Assembly (NCBI RefSeq): GCF_900114005.1
Contig: NZ_FORM01000004.1
Span: forward strand, 62,001 to 126,000
Source: Olleya namhaensis
GTDB lineage: Bacteria > Bacteroidota > Bacteroidia > Flavobacteriales > Flavobacteriaceae
Direction: 5' to 3'
Length of the DNA: 64,000 nucleotides
Below the pieces are notes generated by a model. That model did not search any database and had not been told where the DNA came from. It saw nothing but the letters and a program-made list of their open reading frames with translations. Below are positions 26,611-35,107 of this stretch, in pieces. Position numbers and translations under genes: made by a program. Within the stretch, counting starts at the first letter, position 1; every line of letters starts with the position of its first letter.

Positions 26611-27852
26611 TTAATACCAACGCTTTTTCTTCTTTTTAGACGCTTCACTTTTACGTCCTTTTTTATGCTTACTACCAGATTTAGCAGATTTGTGTATGAT
26701 TGGTTTTGCTTTTGGATCTAAAGGATAAGGATGGTCGTCCATAACATCTAACTGTAAATGAATCAGTTTTTGAATATCTATTAAATAGCTTTTCTCGTCG
26801 GCACTACAAAGTGAGTATGCCATACCTGATTGACCTGCACGAGCCGTACGACCAATTCTGTGGACATACGTTTCTGGTACATTTGGTAAATCAAAGTTAA
26901 AAACAGCATCTAAATGATCAATGTCAATACCACGTGCTGCAACATCTGTTGCAATTAAGATATTAATTTCTTTTTTCTTGAAGCGTTTTAAGGCGTCTTG
27001 TCTTGCTGTTTGACTTTTATCACCATGGATACTATCCGCTAAATAGCCATTTTTAAGTAAGGTTTTTTCTAATTTATCCACACCATATTTGGTACGTCTA
27101 AAAATTATAATGTTTCCTTTTATGGTATTGCGTAGCAGGTGTAATGCTAATTCTATTTTGTCCTTTTTAGGTGTAAAATAAAGTAATTGATTAACATTTT
27201 TTGAAGTAGAACTGTTTTGCGCCACTTCAATACGTTGTGGCTCCGTTAAAATGGTACTCGCTAATTGCTCTACTTTATAAGGTATAGTTGCAGAGAATAA
27301 TAACGTTTGTTTTGTTTTAGGACAAAGACGTTCAATCTTTTTAACATCGTCAATAAAGCCCATGTCAAGCATTAAATCTGCTTCATCTAGTACTAATGTT
27401 TGCACATAATCTAGATTAATTTCGTCTTGTTTATGTAAATCTAATAGACGTCCTGGTGTTGCAATTAAAATATCAATACCATTACGTAAAAGTTCTTTTT
27501 GTGGCTCTATAGCAGCACCACCAAAAATAACAGCACTTTCTAGTTTTGTGTGTGTTGCGTAAGCTTCAAAGTTTTCTGCAATTTGTATCGCTAATTCTCT
27601 AGTTGGACTTACAATTAAAGCTTTAATTTTTTTTCCTTTTTTTGGACCCTCTTGCTTATCATACAATAACTGTAAAATAGGTAATGCAAAAGCTGCGGTT
27701 TTTCCTGTACCAGTTTGTGCAGAAACAATCACATCTTTTCCGTTTAGTACTAACGGAATTGTTTTTTCCTGTACTAATGTTGGGTTATCGTATCCTTTTT
27801 CCGCAATAGCGCGCAAAATAGGTCTGTTAAGTTGTAAGTCTTTAAATGACAT
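26611..27852 (-). CDS. DEAD-box ATP-dependent RNA helicase (RhlE-like)
   Basis: A 413-residue helicase with all core motifs: Q-motif region near residue 25, SAQTGTGKTAAF (I), PTRELAIQI (Ia), GG and TPGRLLDL (Ib), VLDEADLML (II), FSATIP (III), IIIFRRTKYGVD (IV), ATDVAARGIDID (V) and HRIGRTARAG (VI). A short basic C-terminal tail (KSGSKHKKGRKSEASKKKKKRWY) is typical of the RhlE/CsdA-like subgroup and binds RNA. It acts in ribosome assembly or mRNA turnover, often in the cold. It is monocistronic, with a TACCTTTG promoter element 17 bp before the ATG. Confidence 0.93.
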   Translation of the reverse strand: MSFKDLQLNRPILRAIAEKGYDNPTLVQEKTIPLVLNGKDVIVSAQTGTGKTAAFALPILQLLYDKQEGPKKGKKIKALIVSPTRELAIQIAENFEAYATHTKLESAVIFGGAAIEPQKELLRNGIDILIATPGRLLDLHKQDEINLDYVQTLVLDEADLMLDMGFIDDVKKIERLCPKTKQTLLFSATIPYKVEQLASTILTEPQRIEVAQNSSTSKNVNQLLYFTPKKDKIELALHLLRNTIKGNIIIFRRTKYGVDKLEKTLLKNGYLADSIHGDKSQTARQDALKRFKKKEINILIATDVAARGIDIDHLDAVFNFDLPNVPETYVHRIGRTARAGQSGMAYSLCSADEKSYLIDIQKLIHLQLDVMDDHPYPLDPKAKPIIHKSAKSGSKHKKGRKSEASKKKKKRWY

Positions 27853-27868
27853 GAATTAGAATTTGCTA

Positions 27869-27876
27869 CAAAGGTA
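27869..27876 (-). promoter_or_regulatory. Bacteroidota -7 element for the DEAD-box helicase
   Basis: Minus-strand TACCTTTG, an exact TAnnTTTG match, 16 bp before the ATG. Confidence 0.5.
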
Positions 27877-27930
27877 GTTTTTTCCAAGCATTTAATGTGG
27901 TTTAATATTTTTAGAATAGCCTTGCTGTTT

Positions 27931-28935
27931 TTACTCTGTAATTACGCTAATAGTGTATGTGGCAACGATGTCGTTTTTGATTTTTAAATGGACATCATAA
28001 ACACCACTAGTTTCAAATTTGTAATTAAAGGATACTAATCCATTATCGTTTTTAAGGTTGGTTATTTTATAAGGAATAGTTTTAAAACCAGAATATTTAA
28101 TTAGTGATATGTCTTTAGTGTCTAAGCTGTTTAAAGATTTAAAACGAATTTCTAAAGTGTCGTCTTTTTTTATGGTTGTGTTTAAGTCACTAGGACCAAT
28201 CGGAATGATTTTATGTGTAAATGTATCTCCATAAACTATTGGAGAAGCACTATAGTCAGAGGTTATTAACGTGTCGTTTAATAACCATTTTTTATCCAAC
28301 GGATAATGGTTTTTAGCAAATAGAGTAGGGTCTGTCAAAAAATAACCTAAGTTGTAGTCTTTGATAAATACATCGTTTACAAAATAGCCACTAGACCAAG
28401 TCGCATCACATAAATACCACTTGTTATTTAGTTTTACGGCATTCCAAGAGTGATTTGCTAAGTCTAAAGATGCCACATTTGTATTTGTAGAGCGTCCAAA
28501 GCCATTAACCATTTTACAGTCTAAATTTGCTAAAAAGCAAAGCTCCTTAATTAGGTAAGCATAACCTGTGCACATGGTTTTTTTATGCTTTAGTAATTTT
28601 TTGAATGCTGTTTTTTGATACTCATTATTCCATTTTAAATAGGCTAGACTATCGTTTTTAAAACGTTTACGTTGTTTGCTAACTTTATTATCTTGATTAA
28701 GATCACCTTTTATATTAGTACAAACCCAAGTGTAAATTGCTCTAAATTTTTCAGCATCATTATCTAATTTGTAAGTCAAATTATACGCAAGTAATGGTAA
28801 GTTTTTTAAACTTGCGTTTGCATTTAGTTTAGCAATATTATCAGCTCTAGTAAAATCGATAGTTTTAAAATCCGAAACTTGCGCAATAGTTAATTTAACT
28901 ATGAAAAAGAAAATTAGGGTCAGTCTATTTTTCAT
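27931..28935 (-). CDS. Secreted transglutaminase-like protein
   Basis: Started at the ATG at 28935, the protein has 334 residues and a signal peptide (MKNRLTLIFFFIVKLTIAQ); a longer reading from 28983 would run into the upstream gene and hide the signal. The transglutaminase core triad is visible: MCTGYAYLIKELC (Cys122), ANHSWNAVKL (His162) and WYLCDATW (Asp177). The C-terminal 100 residues are beta-rich. Bacterial transglutaminase-like proteins may be cysteine peptidases or cross-linking enzymes in the periplasm. The gene starts 10 bp after the Cys-rich membrane protein gene and is probably co-transcribed. Confidence 0.75.
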   Translation of the reverse strand: MKNRLTLIFFFIVKLTIAQVSDFKTIDFTRADNIAKLNANASLKNLPLLAYNLTYKLDNDAEKFRAIYTWVCTNIKGDLNQDNKVSKQRKRFKNDSLAYLKWNNEYQKTAFKKLLKHKKTMCTGYAYLIKELCFLANLDCKMVNGFGRSTNTNVASLDLANHSWNAVKLNNKWYLCDATWSSGYFVNDVFIKDYNLGYFLTDPTLFAKNHYPLDKKWLLNDTLITSDYSASPIVYGDTFTHKIIPIGPSDLNTTIKKDDTLEIRFKSLNSLDTKDISLIKYSGFKTIPYKITNLKNDNGLVSFNYKFETSGVYDVHLKIKNDIVATYTISVITE

Positions 28936-28945
28936 ATAAATAGAA

Positions 28946-29608
28946 TTAGTCTTTTTTAGAAGAATACACTTCTTTAACTGCAACTTTACCCATCAGAATA
29001 TAAGAATCGTCGTTTAAACTTACATTTAATACCATGTTTGTAGTTGCGTTAGTATTTTGAACAGTTACTTTTTTAGACTTGTAACCCACATAACTAAAGA
29101 TTAAAACATCACCTCTTTTTACTTTTTGAGGAAACACAAAATTACCATCAAAATCAGATACGCATCCAAAAGCAGTACCTTGTAAAACTACATTTACTGC
29201 TGGAAGTGGTAAACCGTTTCCGTCTGTTATATTACCCGTAATGGACAAATTTTGTGTTTGGTTAATCTTGTTATTTGTTGACGTGTTTTTGGTTATTTGG
29301 TCTTGTGCTTTTACTGTCGAAAATGAAAATAGAGCGAAACAAGCCAAACCAATAGCACTGATTAAGCTAAACTTGCTTTTTGTAGGTTTTACCGGATACG
29401 ATTTTAATTGTGTGCTTTTAAATCGACCACAAGTATTTTGAGTGTCTTTTTTATCAAAAAAGGTTTCAATTTGATTAGCATTCATTGTAGTAAAGTCAAT
29501 CACTTCTTTTGTACAAGAATCACAAAAACCACCTTTTGGAGTTGGTGAAAATTGATTGAAGTTTTCCGAGCAAGGCGTCGTAATGTCTAAGTTGATTTGA
29601 TTTTGCAT
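28946..29608 (-). CDS. Cys-rich cytoplasmic domain, single TM helix and CarboxypepD_reg domain
   Basis: A 220-residue protein of three parts. Residues 1-65 hold Cys13, Cys29, Cys32 and Cys60 in a pattern like a small zinc-binding or redox module (FCDSCTKEVIDFT, then NTCGRFK). Residues 79-101 form one hydrophobic helix ending in KAQ. From about 120 to 205 comes a CarboxypepD_reg-like beta domain (LSITGNITDGNGLPLPAVNVVLQG, SDFDGNF, LIFSYVGYKSK). This suggests a cytoplasmic Cys module tied to a periplasmic domain. Similar proteins occur in Flavobacteria but I know of no assigned function. It is followed by the secreted transglutaminase-like gene. Confidence 0.65.
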   Translation of the reverse strand: MQNQINLDITTPCSENFNQFSPTPKGGFCDSCTKEVIDFTTMNANQIETFFDKKDTQNTCGRFKSTQLKSYPVKPTKSKFSLISAIGLACFALFSFSTVKAQDQITKNTSTNNKINQTQNLSITGNITDGNGLPLPAVNVVLQGTAFGCVSDFDGNFVFPQKVKRGDVLIFSYVGYKSKKVTVQNTNATTNMVLNVSLNDDSYILMGKVAVKEVYSSKKD

Positions 29609-29758
29609 GAGCTATAGATTTAAATGTTATTATACATCAAACCTATATAAATAAGGGGTGGATTAAAACCGATAGTGAGTAAACGGTACTTTTGAATGAG
29701 TCAGTGCGACGTTTACCTTAGTTTGTTATTTAAAGAATATTGAAACACACTGCAATTA

Positions 29759-32017
29759 CTAACTAAAAACCGACTTATACTTTACTGTCGTTTTAGTTAA
29801 ATTAGCTGATAATGATTTTAACCACAGTAATTGATTGTTAATTAAATGAGCTTCTTGAAGGTTTAATAATGTATTGTCGTCAATTATTGTTTGCCCGGCT
29901 TCAATATCACTGTCCCGCTTTAAAGATAAATTATCATAGCGTTTTTGTAGTTTTTTATGCGCTTGATATATTTTGTTTTCTTCGGAAACAAGAACTGTTT
30001 TGGTACTTTCTAATTGCGAAGCAGAATGTAGTAACGTTCCTGTAATCCCTTCGATAATAGTATCAAATTCTTCTGAAGCTGGTGTTGTACTATGATTTAA
30101 AATATAACGTCCAATCGAAGCTATTGCAGATAATATGGTGTGGTTTAGTGTGACCATCTCATATATTAAAGCAGATTCTTTTTGTTTAGATTTTGGATCT
30201 TGTGTTAACCTTTGGAACGCCGCATTTAGATTACTCATCGCTAAAAAAGCCTCTTTTCTGGATACTTTATAAGCTAATGTGTTTTCTTCCTTGTCGTGGT
30301 ATAGCTTTTTGGTGGCTTTTAAATAATTACTATTAGAGGTAATTACAGTGGCTAATACCGTGTCTAGGTTTTTGTATTCCCAACTCGGGAACAATAGGTA
30401 ATTTGCTATTACTGCTATTATGGCCCCAATTACGGTATCAATAACACGATACTGCACTACAGTAAAAGCATCAGGATCTATAAGTGCGTAAACAAATACA
30501 ATGTGCAAGGTTATAAAAGCAGCACCTACTTTATAGCTTTGTTGTATTAATGAAAAAGCAAAGGTTAACGAGACAATCGCTAAGACTAAATAGACCGTTG
30601 TGTTTTTGGTAATTAAAATAATTGTTGTGGCAATTATAGCACCAATTATGGTTCCGATGATTCTGTTTTTAGAACGCGCTTTGGTTAACCCATAATTGGG
30701 ACGCATGATTACAATTATGGTCAGAATAATCCAATACGCATTTTTTAAATCTAATATACTTCCTAAAAGAAAACCAAACACAATGGCACTTGCTAATCGT
30801 AAAGCGTGCCTAAGCATTGGCGATTTTAAACTAAAATGCTGTACTAATATATTTAGTCTGTAATCTTGAGAGGTTAAAAACTGTTTAGATTCTTGTGGTT
30901 TTAAAGATGCTTTAGCATTGTTTTTTACTTTAGTTAAAACACGTCTGATAGCTTTTACTTCTTGTAATAATTGCTTCTGATAGTCTTGAAGGTTGCGCAT
31001 GGTAATTGCACCTTCTCTTGCTTTTGGTAAAGTAACTTCAGTAACGTAATCCTGAATTGCAGTCTCTGTGTCTGCAGCTATTTTATTTATTAATTCAATA
31101 TCAGGAAGATTGCCTTTTTTTATGAATAATTCAGACAATTTGATAAGTTGATTTCCTAGCTCTTTATTAAGTTTTTTAAAGGTATTTAAATGCTGTTTTT
31201 CTAAACCAAATAGGGTGTCAATTTTGGTGTAATCTAAAGTGTTTGCTAAGGCTAACTCAAAAATATCAATTAAGGATATAAAGATTAAAAGTCTTCTCTC
31301 ATTAGAAAAAGAACGTCCTGAACGTTTTCTACCCTCTAAAAGTAGCTCTCTTAAGGTTTCGTGTTTTTCGCTTATTTGGGTTTGAAGGACTAGTGCTTTT
31401 TTAGCATACTTCTCACGCTTATTAGGCTTGGTTAATAGCTTGGCTCTTATTTTTAAATATTCGCCAGTAAGCGATAATGTATCCGATAATAATTGGTCAT
31501 CGTCTTTTCTTGGAAAAACCCAATTTGATAATAAAGACACTACTAAATACCATAATCCACCAACACCAATTAAGCCGACGTGTAAAATAATAGATTGAAA
31601 ATCGGGCTTACTAACCGCTAAGCCCAACACAATAGCTAGTAATCCTGAAAATGATATTAAAGAAGCTCTGAAACCATAAGCAGAAATCAAACTAACTGCA
31701 AAACTTAAAACAGCAATAGCAATTAGTAGAATAATAAAAACAGGTTTGGTTAACAGGATTATAAACGTTACCAACATGGTTAGTATAATACTAATTAAGA
31801 TACCGTTTATTTTACGTCTTAAGCTTCCTGGGACATCACTTGGTGCGTTTAAAAATGTCCCTAGTGCAATGGCGGGCGCATAAGCAAACAAGTCTATTAA
31901 ATTAAAAACAGCTAATGGTAAAACAATAGCAACGGTTAAGACTACACCTCTATAAAAGCCTGAACCTTTAAGAAATAACTCGATGGTTTTTAAATGATTT
32001 CTAATCTTATTTCGCAT
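29759..32017 (-). CDS. FUSC family (YccS-like) inner-membrane protein
   Basis: A 752-residue protein with two blocks of about five to six membrane helices (about 25-165 and 390-540), each followed by a large cytoplasmic helical domain; this is the layout of YccS/YhfK and aromatic-acid exporter AaeB-like FUSC proteins. The second block shows ALRLASAIVFGFLLGSILDLKNAYWIILTI and MRPNYGLTKARSKNRIIGTIIGA, close to the FUSC signature. The substrate is not known. It has its own promoter element right before the start and is not tightly linked to neighbours. Confidence 0.82.
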   Translation of the reverse strand: MRNKIRNHLKTIELFLKGSGFYRGVVLTVAIVLPLAVFNLIDLFAYAPAIALGTFLNAPSDVPGSLRRKINGILISIILTMLVTFIILLTKPVFIILLIAIAVLSFAVSLISAYGFRASLISFSGLLAIVLGLAVSKPDFQSIILHVGLIGVGGLWYLVVSLLSNWVFPRKDDDQLLSDTLSLTGEYLKIRAKLLTKPNKREKYAKKALVLQTQISEKHETLRELLLEGRKRSGRSFSNERRLLIFISLIDIFELALANTLDYTKIDTLFGLEKQHLNTFKKLNKELGNQLIKLSELFIKKGNLPDIELINKIAADTETAIQDYVTEVTLPKAREGAITMRNLQDYQKQLLQEVKAIRRVLTKVKNNAKASLKPQESKQFLTSQDYRLNILVQHFSLKSPMLRHALRLASAIVFGFLLGSILDLKNAYWIILTIIVIMRPNYGLTKARSKNRIIGTIIGAIIATTIILITKNTTVYLVLAIVSLTFAFSLIQQSYKVGAAFITLHIVFVYALIDPDAFTVVQYRVIDTVIGAIIAVIANYLLFPSWEYKNLDTVLATVITSNSNYLKATKKLYHDKEENTLAYKVSRKEAFLAMSNLNAAFQRLTQDPKSKQKESALIYEMVTLNHTILSAIASIGRYILNHSTTPASEEFDTIIEGITGTLLHSASQLESTKTVLVSEENKIYQAHKKLQKRYDNLSLKRDSDIEAGQTIIDDNTLLNLQEAHLINNQLLWLKSLSANLTKTTVKYKSVFS

Positions 32018-32022
32018 TAAAA

Positions 32023-32030
32023 CAAAGGTA
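32023..32030 (-). promoter_or_regulatory. Bacteroidota -7 element for the FUSC gene
   Basis: Minus-strand TACCTTTG ends only 5 bp before the ATG, so the mRNA would be nearly leaderless. This fits TAnnTTTG exactly, but the close spacing leaves doubt. Confidence 0.4.
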
Positions 32031-32068
32031 GCTTTTAATGCCTTTCGGCGAAATTAATCTTGTGTTAA

Positions 32069-34393
32069 TTATAACTGCAGTAATCCAAAGTCTTTCAGCT
32101 TTTGCATAGGTTTAGAAAACCAGAATAATTCAAAATCGTCTAACTGAGTTTCGAAGTCTTTTTTTAACGCTGAAAAAGAAACACTTTTGCCACTTGTTGG
32201 TTTTAGCGTTTCTAGTGTGTCAAGCAACCATTCGCCTTCAGGCTTATTTAATGTCATTTGAAGACGCTCCGTTTTATCATGAAACGTCAGGTCTAACAAC
32301 TCATTTGTAAATCCTTTTTTAGTTTTTGTACGCTCTGCAACTAATGGTAAGTGTCCTAAATATACAATTTTTGCAGTTGGTTTTGTGGTTAGTGCGGTTT
32401 CTGTATTTAGACAGTCATCAATATGAAAAGGTGCAATTGAGGTTTGCGGAATCTCAAAATCAAACCATTCTTGTAAATCCATATCAAAACCAATCCCGTG
32501 CATAAAATTGAATAACGATTTTTTTAAACCGAAACTAAATTGGTTGTGATCAATACCCGTGCTATCCGTAAAATCAATATCATTATTGGCAAACGAAATA
32601 GATTTATAATTTGGTGTGATGCCATATTCTGTTGGATTTAAACCAATCGGACTATGGGCTGTTAATGCAAATTGATGCCAGAACCCAGATTGAATAATAC
32701 CTAATTCAAATAACTGTCTGACCATCTCTAAACTATCAACTGTTTCTTGTACCGTTTGTGTCGGGTAACCGTACATTAAATAGGAGTGCACCATAATGTT
32801 GGCTTGCGTAAAGTTACGCGTCACTTGCGCGACTTGCTCCACAGTTACACCTTTATCAATTAGTTTTAATAGTCTATCTGATGCCACTTCCAAACCTCCA
32901 GAGACTGCAATGCAACCTGAGGCTTTAAGTAGGTAACATAAATCTTGTGTAAAGTTTTTCTCAAATCTGATGTTAGTCCACCATGTAACGGTAAGTTTTC
33001 GTTTTATAATTTCTAAGGCTAACGCTTTCATTAATGCAGGCGGTGCCGCTTCATCCACAAAATGAAATCCGTTTTCGCCAGTTTGCGCAATTAATTGCTC
33101 CATACGATCCACTAATAGGGCTGCCGCAATGGGTTCGTAAATCTTGATATAATCTAAGGATATGTCGCAAAACGTACATTTTCCCCAATAACAGCCATGT
33201 GCCATTGTTAATTTATTCCAACGTCCATCACTCCATAAACTGTGCATTGGATTGGCAATCTCTATAACAGAAATGTAATCCTCTAGCAATAAGTCAGAAT
33301 AGTCTGGTGTCCCTACTTGTAGTTGTTTGTATTCTGGTCTTGTGGTGTTGTTTTTGTAAACTACTTTTCCATCTTCTAAAAGGAAGGTGCGTTTGTATTG
33401 TTTTTCTTTGCTATTGTGATCTTTGGTTATTGTAGTGCTTCGACTGCGCTCAGCATGACTGGTGTTGTTGCTATTTGGGTCATCGTTTTCTAGGGTGTTT
33501 TCTAGATTATTTTCTAAATCAGTATCCGCAGTACTTTGATTGTTATCAGGTTGACATACGTTTTGATATAATAACGCAATGGGTAGCTCGCCATCGTCTA
33601 GCGTAATAAAGTCAAAGAAATCAAAAACACGTGTGTCTGTTACTTGACGTAATTCGGTATTTGGAAAACCACCACCAATCGCAATTTTAATCTCTGGATA
33701 ATTCGCTTTTATAAATTGTGCACATCTAAACGCGCTGTATAAATTCCCTGGAAAGGGTACCGAAAAACAGATTAGTTTTGGTTGCACGGTTTTTAAGCGG
33801 TCTTCTAAAATAGCCAACGTTAACTGATCAATAAATGTTGGTTTATTTTTTAGACTATCATAAAGCGCGTCAAACGCATTGGCACTTTGTCCTAAACGTT
33901 CGGCGTATCTGCTAAATCCAAAATTAGGATCGATACATTCAATAATAAAATCTGATAAATCTTCAAGATATAAGGTAGCTAAATGCTTGGCTTTGTCTTG
34001 CATGCCCATTTCTCCAAATGCCCAATCCATATCTTCCAGTTGTTCAAATCTAGAGGCTTGTGGTAGGAAGTTTGTAGTACATATTTGTCGTGCTAAAGTT
34101 TGATTTTTACCTTGTAGAAATAATATAATAGCATCTAAAGGTTGTAAATAATCATCTTTTAATGTGTAAATACGTTGCCCATTTTCTGTCGAAATGGAGT
34201 CGTTTTCTATTGCTAAATCAAAAAGTTTTTCAAAGGTTTTTTTACTGAATAATTCTAAAATCACCTCAATCCCTAAATCCATCTGAAAGGCAGAAACCCC
34301 AATTGTATTTAAAAATCCTTTTAAATAGGCAGTTGCAGGATATGGCGTATTTAACTGGGTAAAAGGTGGCGTTATTAGTAAAAGGTCTTTCAA
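32069..34393 (-). CDS. B12-binding domain radical SAM protein
   Basis: Read from the TTG at 34393 (giving MKDLLLITPPFTQLNTPYP, the family N-terminus), the protein has 774 residues. An upstream TTG at 34423 overlaps a TATCTTTG promoter element and is disfavoured. Residues about 1-50 and 205-280 form the cobalamin-binding region (LICFSVPFPGN, IAIGGGFPNTELR). The radical SAM cluster motif is GCYWGKCTFC (Cys401, 406, 409), a CX4CX2C spacing. SGGLEVASDRLLKLIDKGVT is the SAM-binding strand. Residues about 281-335 are a low-complexity insert that contains a translated palindromic repeat. The substrate is unknown; such enzymes methylate or rearrange unactivated carbons. Confidence 0.8.
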   Translation of the reverse strand: MKDLLLITPPFTQLNTPYPATAYLKGFLNTIGVSAFQMDLGIEVILELFSKKTFEKLFDLAIENDSISTENGQRIYTLKDDYLQPLDAIILFLQGKNQTLARQICTTNFLPQASRFEQLEDMDWAFGEMGMQDKAKHLATLYLEDLSDFIIECIDPNFGFSRYAERLGQSANAFDALYDSLKNKPTFIDQLTLAILEDRLKTVQPKLICFSVPFPGNLYSAFRCAQFIKANYPEIKIAIGGGFPNTELRQVTDTRVFDFFDFITLDDGELPIALLYQNVCQPDNNQSTADTDLENNLENTLENDDPNSNNTSHAERSRSTTITKDHNSKEKQYKRTFLLEDGKVVYKNNTTRPEYKQLQVGTPDYSDLLLEDYISVIEIANPMHSLWSDGRWNKLTMAHGCYWGKCTFCDISLDYIKIYEPIAAALLVDRMEQLIAQTGENGFHFVDEAAPPALMKALALEIIKRKLTVTWWTNIRFEKNFTQDLCYLLKASGCIAVSGGLEVASDRLLKLIDKGVTVEQVAQVTRNFTQANIMVHSYLMYGYPTQTVQETVDSLEMVRQLFELGIIQSGFWHQFALTAHSPIGLNPTEYGITPNYKSISFANNDIDFTDSTGIDHNQFSFGLKKSLFNFMHGIGFDMDLQEWFDFEIPQTSIAPFHIDDCLNTETALTTKPTAKIVYLGHLPLVAERTKTKKGFTNELLDLTFHDKTERLQMTLNKPEGEWLLDTLETLKPTSGKSVSFSALKKDFETQLDDFELFWFSKPMQKLKDFGLLQL
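33435..33460 (-). repeat. Intergenic-type palindromic repeat inside the radical SAM gene
   Basis: The sequence TGCTTCGACTGCGCTCAGCA is of the short dispersed kind known from flavobacterial intergenic DNA (recollection). It is read in frame as SHAERSRS within the low-complexity insert of the radical SAM protein. Confidence 0.6.
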
Positions 34394-34420
34394 GAATTTA
34401 GCTTTAAAAATAGATTGCAG

Positions 34421-34428
34421 CAAAGATA
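34421..34428 (-). promoter_or_regulatory. Bacteroidota -7 element for the radical SAM gene
   Basis: Minus-strand TATCTTTG, a perfect TAnnTTTG match, about 27 bp before the preferred TTG start at 34393. It overlaps the alternative upstream TTG and so helps to decide the start. Confidence 0.55.
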
Positions 34429-34459
34429 AGTTAATGTAGCTTATTGGTTTTGAGTTCTA

Positions 34460-35098
34460 TTAGTTTTTTATAAAAGCCGCTAGTTTTTGACGTTTTTTTA
34501 GTGGTATGGCGTCATTGTCTATAATTAAGGCTAATTGTGATTGGTCTTTTTGTTTAGAAAACAATAGGGTAAACAGTTGTGCTGTGGTTAGACTGTTGGT
34601 TGCCGCTTGCACCAATAACATGTGGTCTCCGGGTTTTACAAGTCCTTCTTCCAAAACACGCACATAAGTGCCAGGTCGTGCATGCTTGATAAATTGTTTA
34701 AGAATGGTCTGTGTACCAAACCGTATACCCAGTTTAAAACAAGGTTCTCTAGGTTGCGTCACTTGGACTAGGGCGGTTCCTATTTTATAAATATCGCCAA
34801 CCCTAATTTTAGTTTCGTCTAATCCTTTTACGGTTAGGTTTTCGCCAAAAATCCCGTAATTAAAATCTATGTTTGGATATAAGTTTTTCCAATAGTCATA
34901 ATGGTCTTCCGAAAATAAATAACAGGCTTTAAAAATACCACCATGATGCTTTCTGTCTGAAACCTCGTCACCTTTTACGTCTTCTTTTTCTAAATTAATA
35001 CCAGTATCAATAGGGTTTTTGTACATGCCCGTGGTTTGCTTTTTTCCATTCCATTCAATGGTTGTTGGTTTGGCAATATTGGTAGATGTTATTTGCAT
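34460..35098 (-). CDS. MOSC domain protein (YiiM-like)
   Basis: A 212-residue MOSC-domain protein. Visible motifs are GDEVSDRKHHGG (about 43-54), GENLTV, GDIYKIGTALVQV and PREPCFKLG with the conserved Cys120 that in YiiM/YcbX-type proteins coordinates molybdenum cofactor or carries sulfur. Homologues reduce N-hydroxylated compounds with Moco as cofactor; in this window there are no Moco genes, so the role is family-based. It lies 9 bp downstream of the unknown membrane protein gene and 36 bp ahead of the radical SAM gene region, probably on the membrane-protein transcript. Confidence 0.85.
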   Translation of the reverse strand: MQITSTNIAKPTTIEWNGKKQTTGMYKNPIDTGINLEKEDVKGDEVSDRKHHGGIFKACYLFSEDHYDYWKNLYPNIDFNYGIFGENLTVKGLDETKIRVGDIYKIGTALVQVTQPREPCFKLGIRFGTQTILKQFIKHARPGTYVRVLEEGLVKPGDHMLLVQAATNSLTTAQLFTLLFSKQKDQSQLALIIDNDAIPLKKRQKLAAFIKN

Positions 35099-35107
35099 GT
35101 TTAAGAC

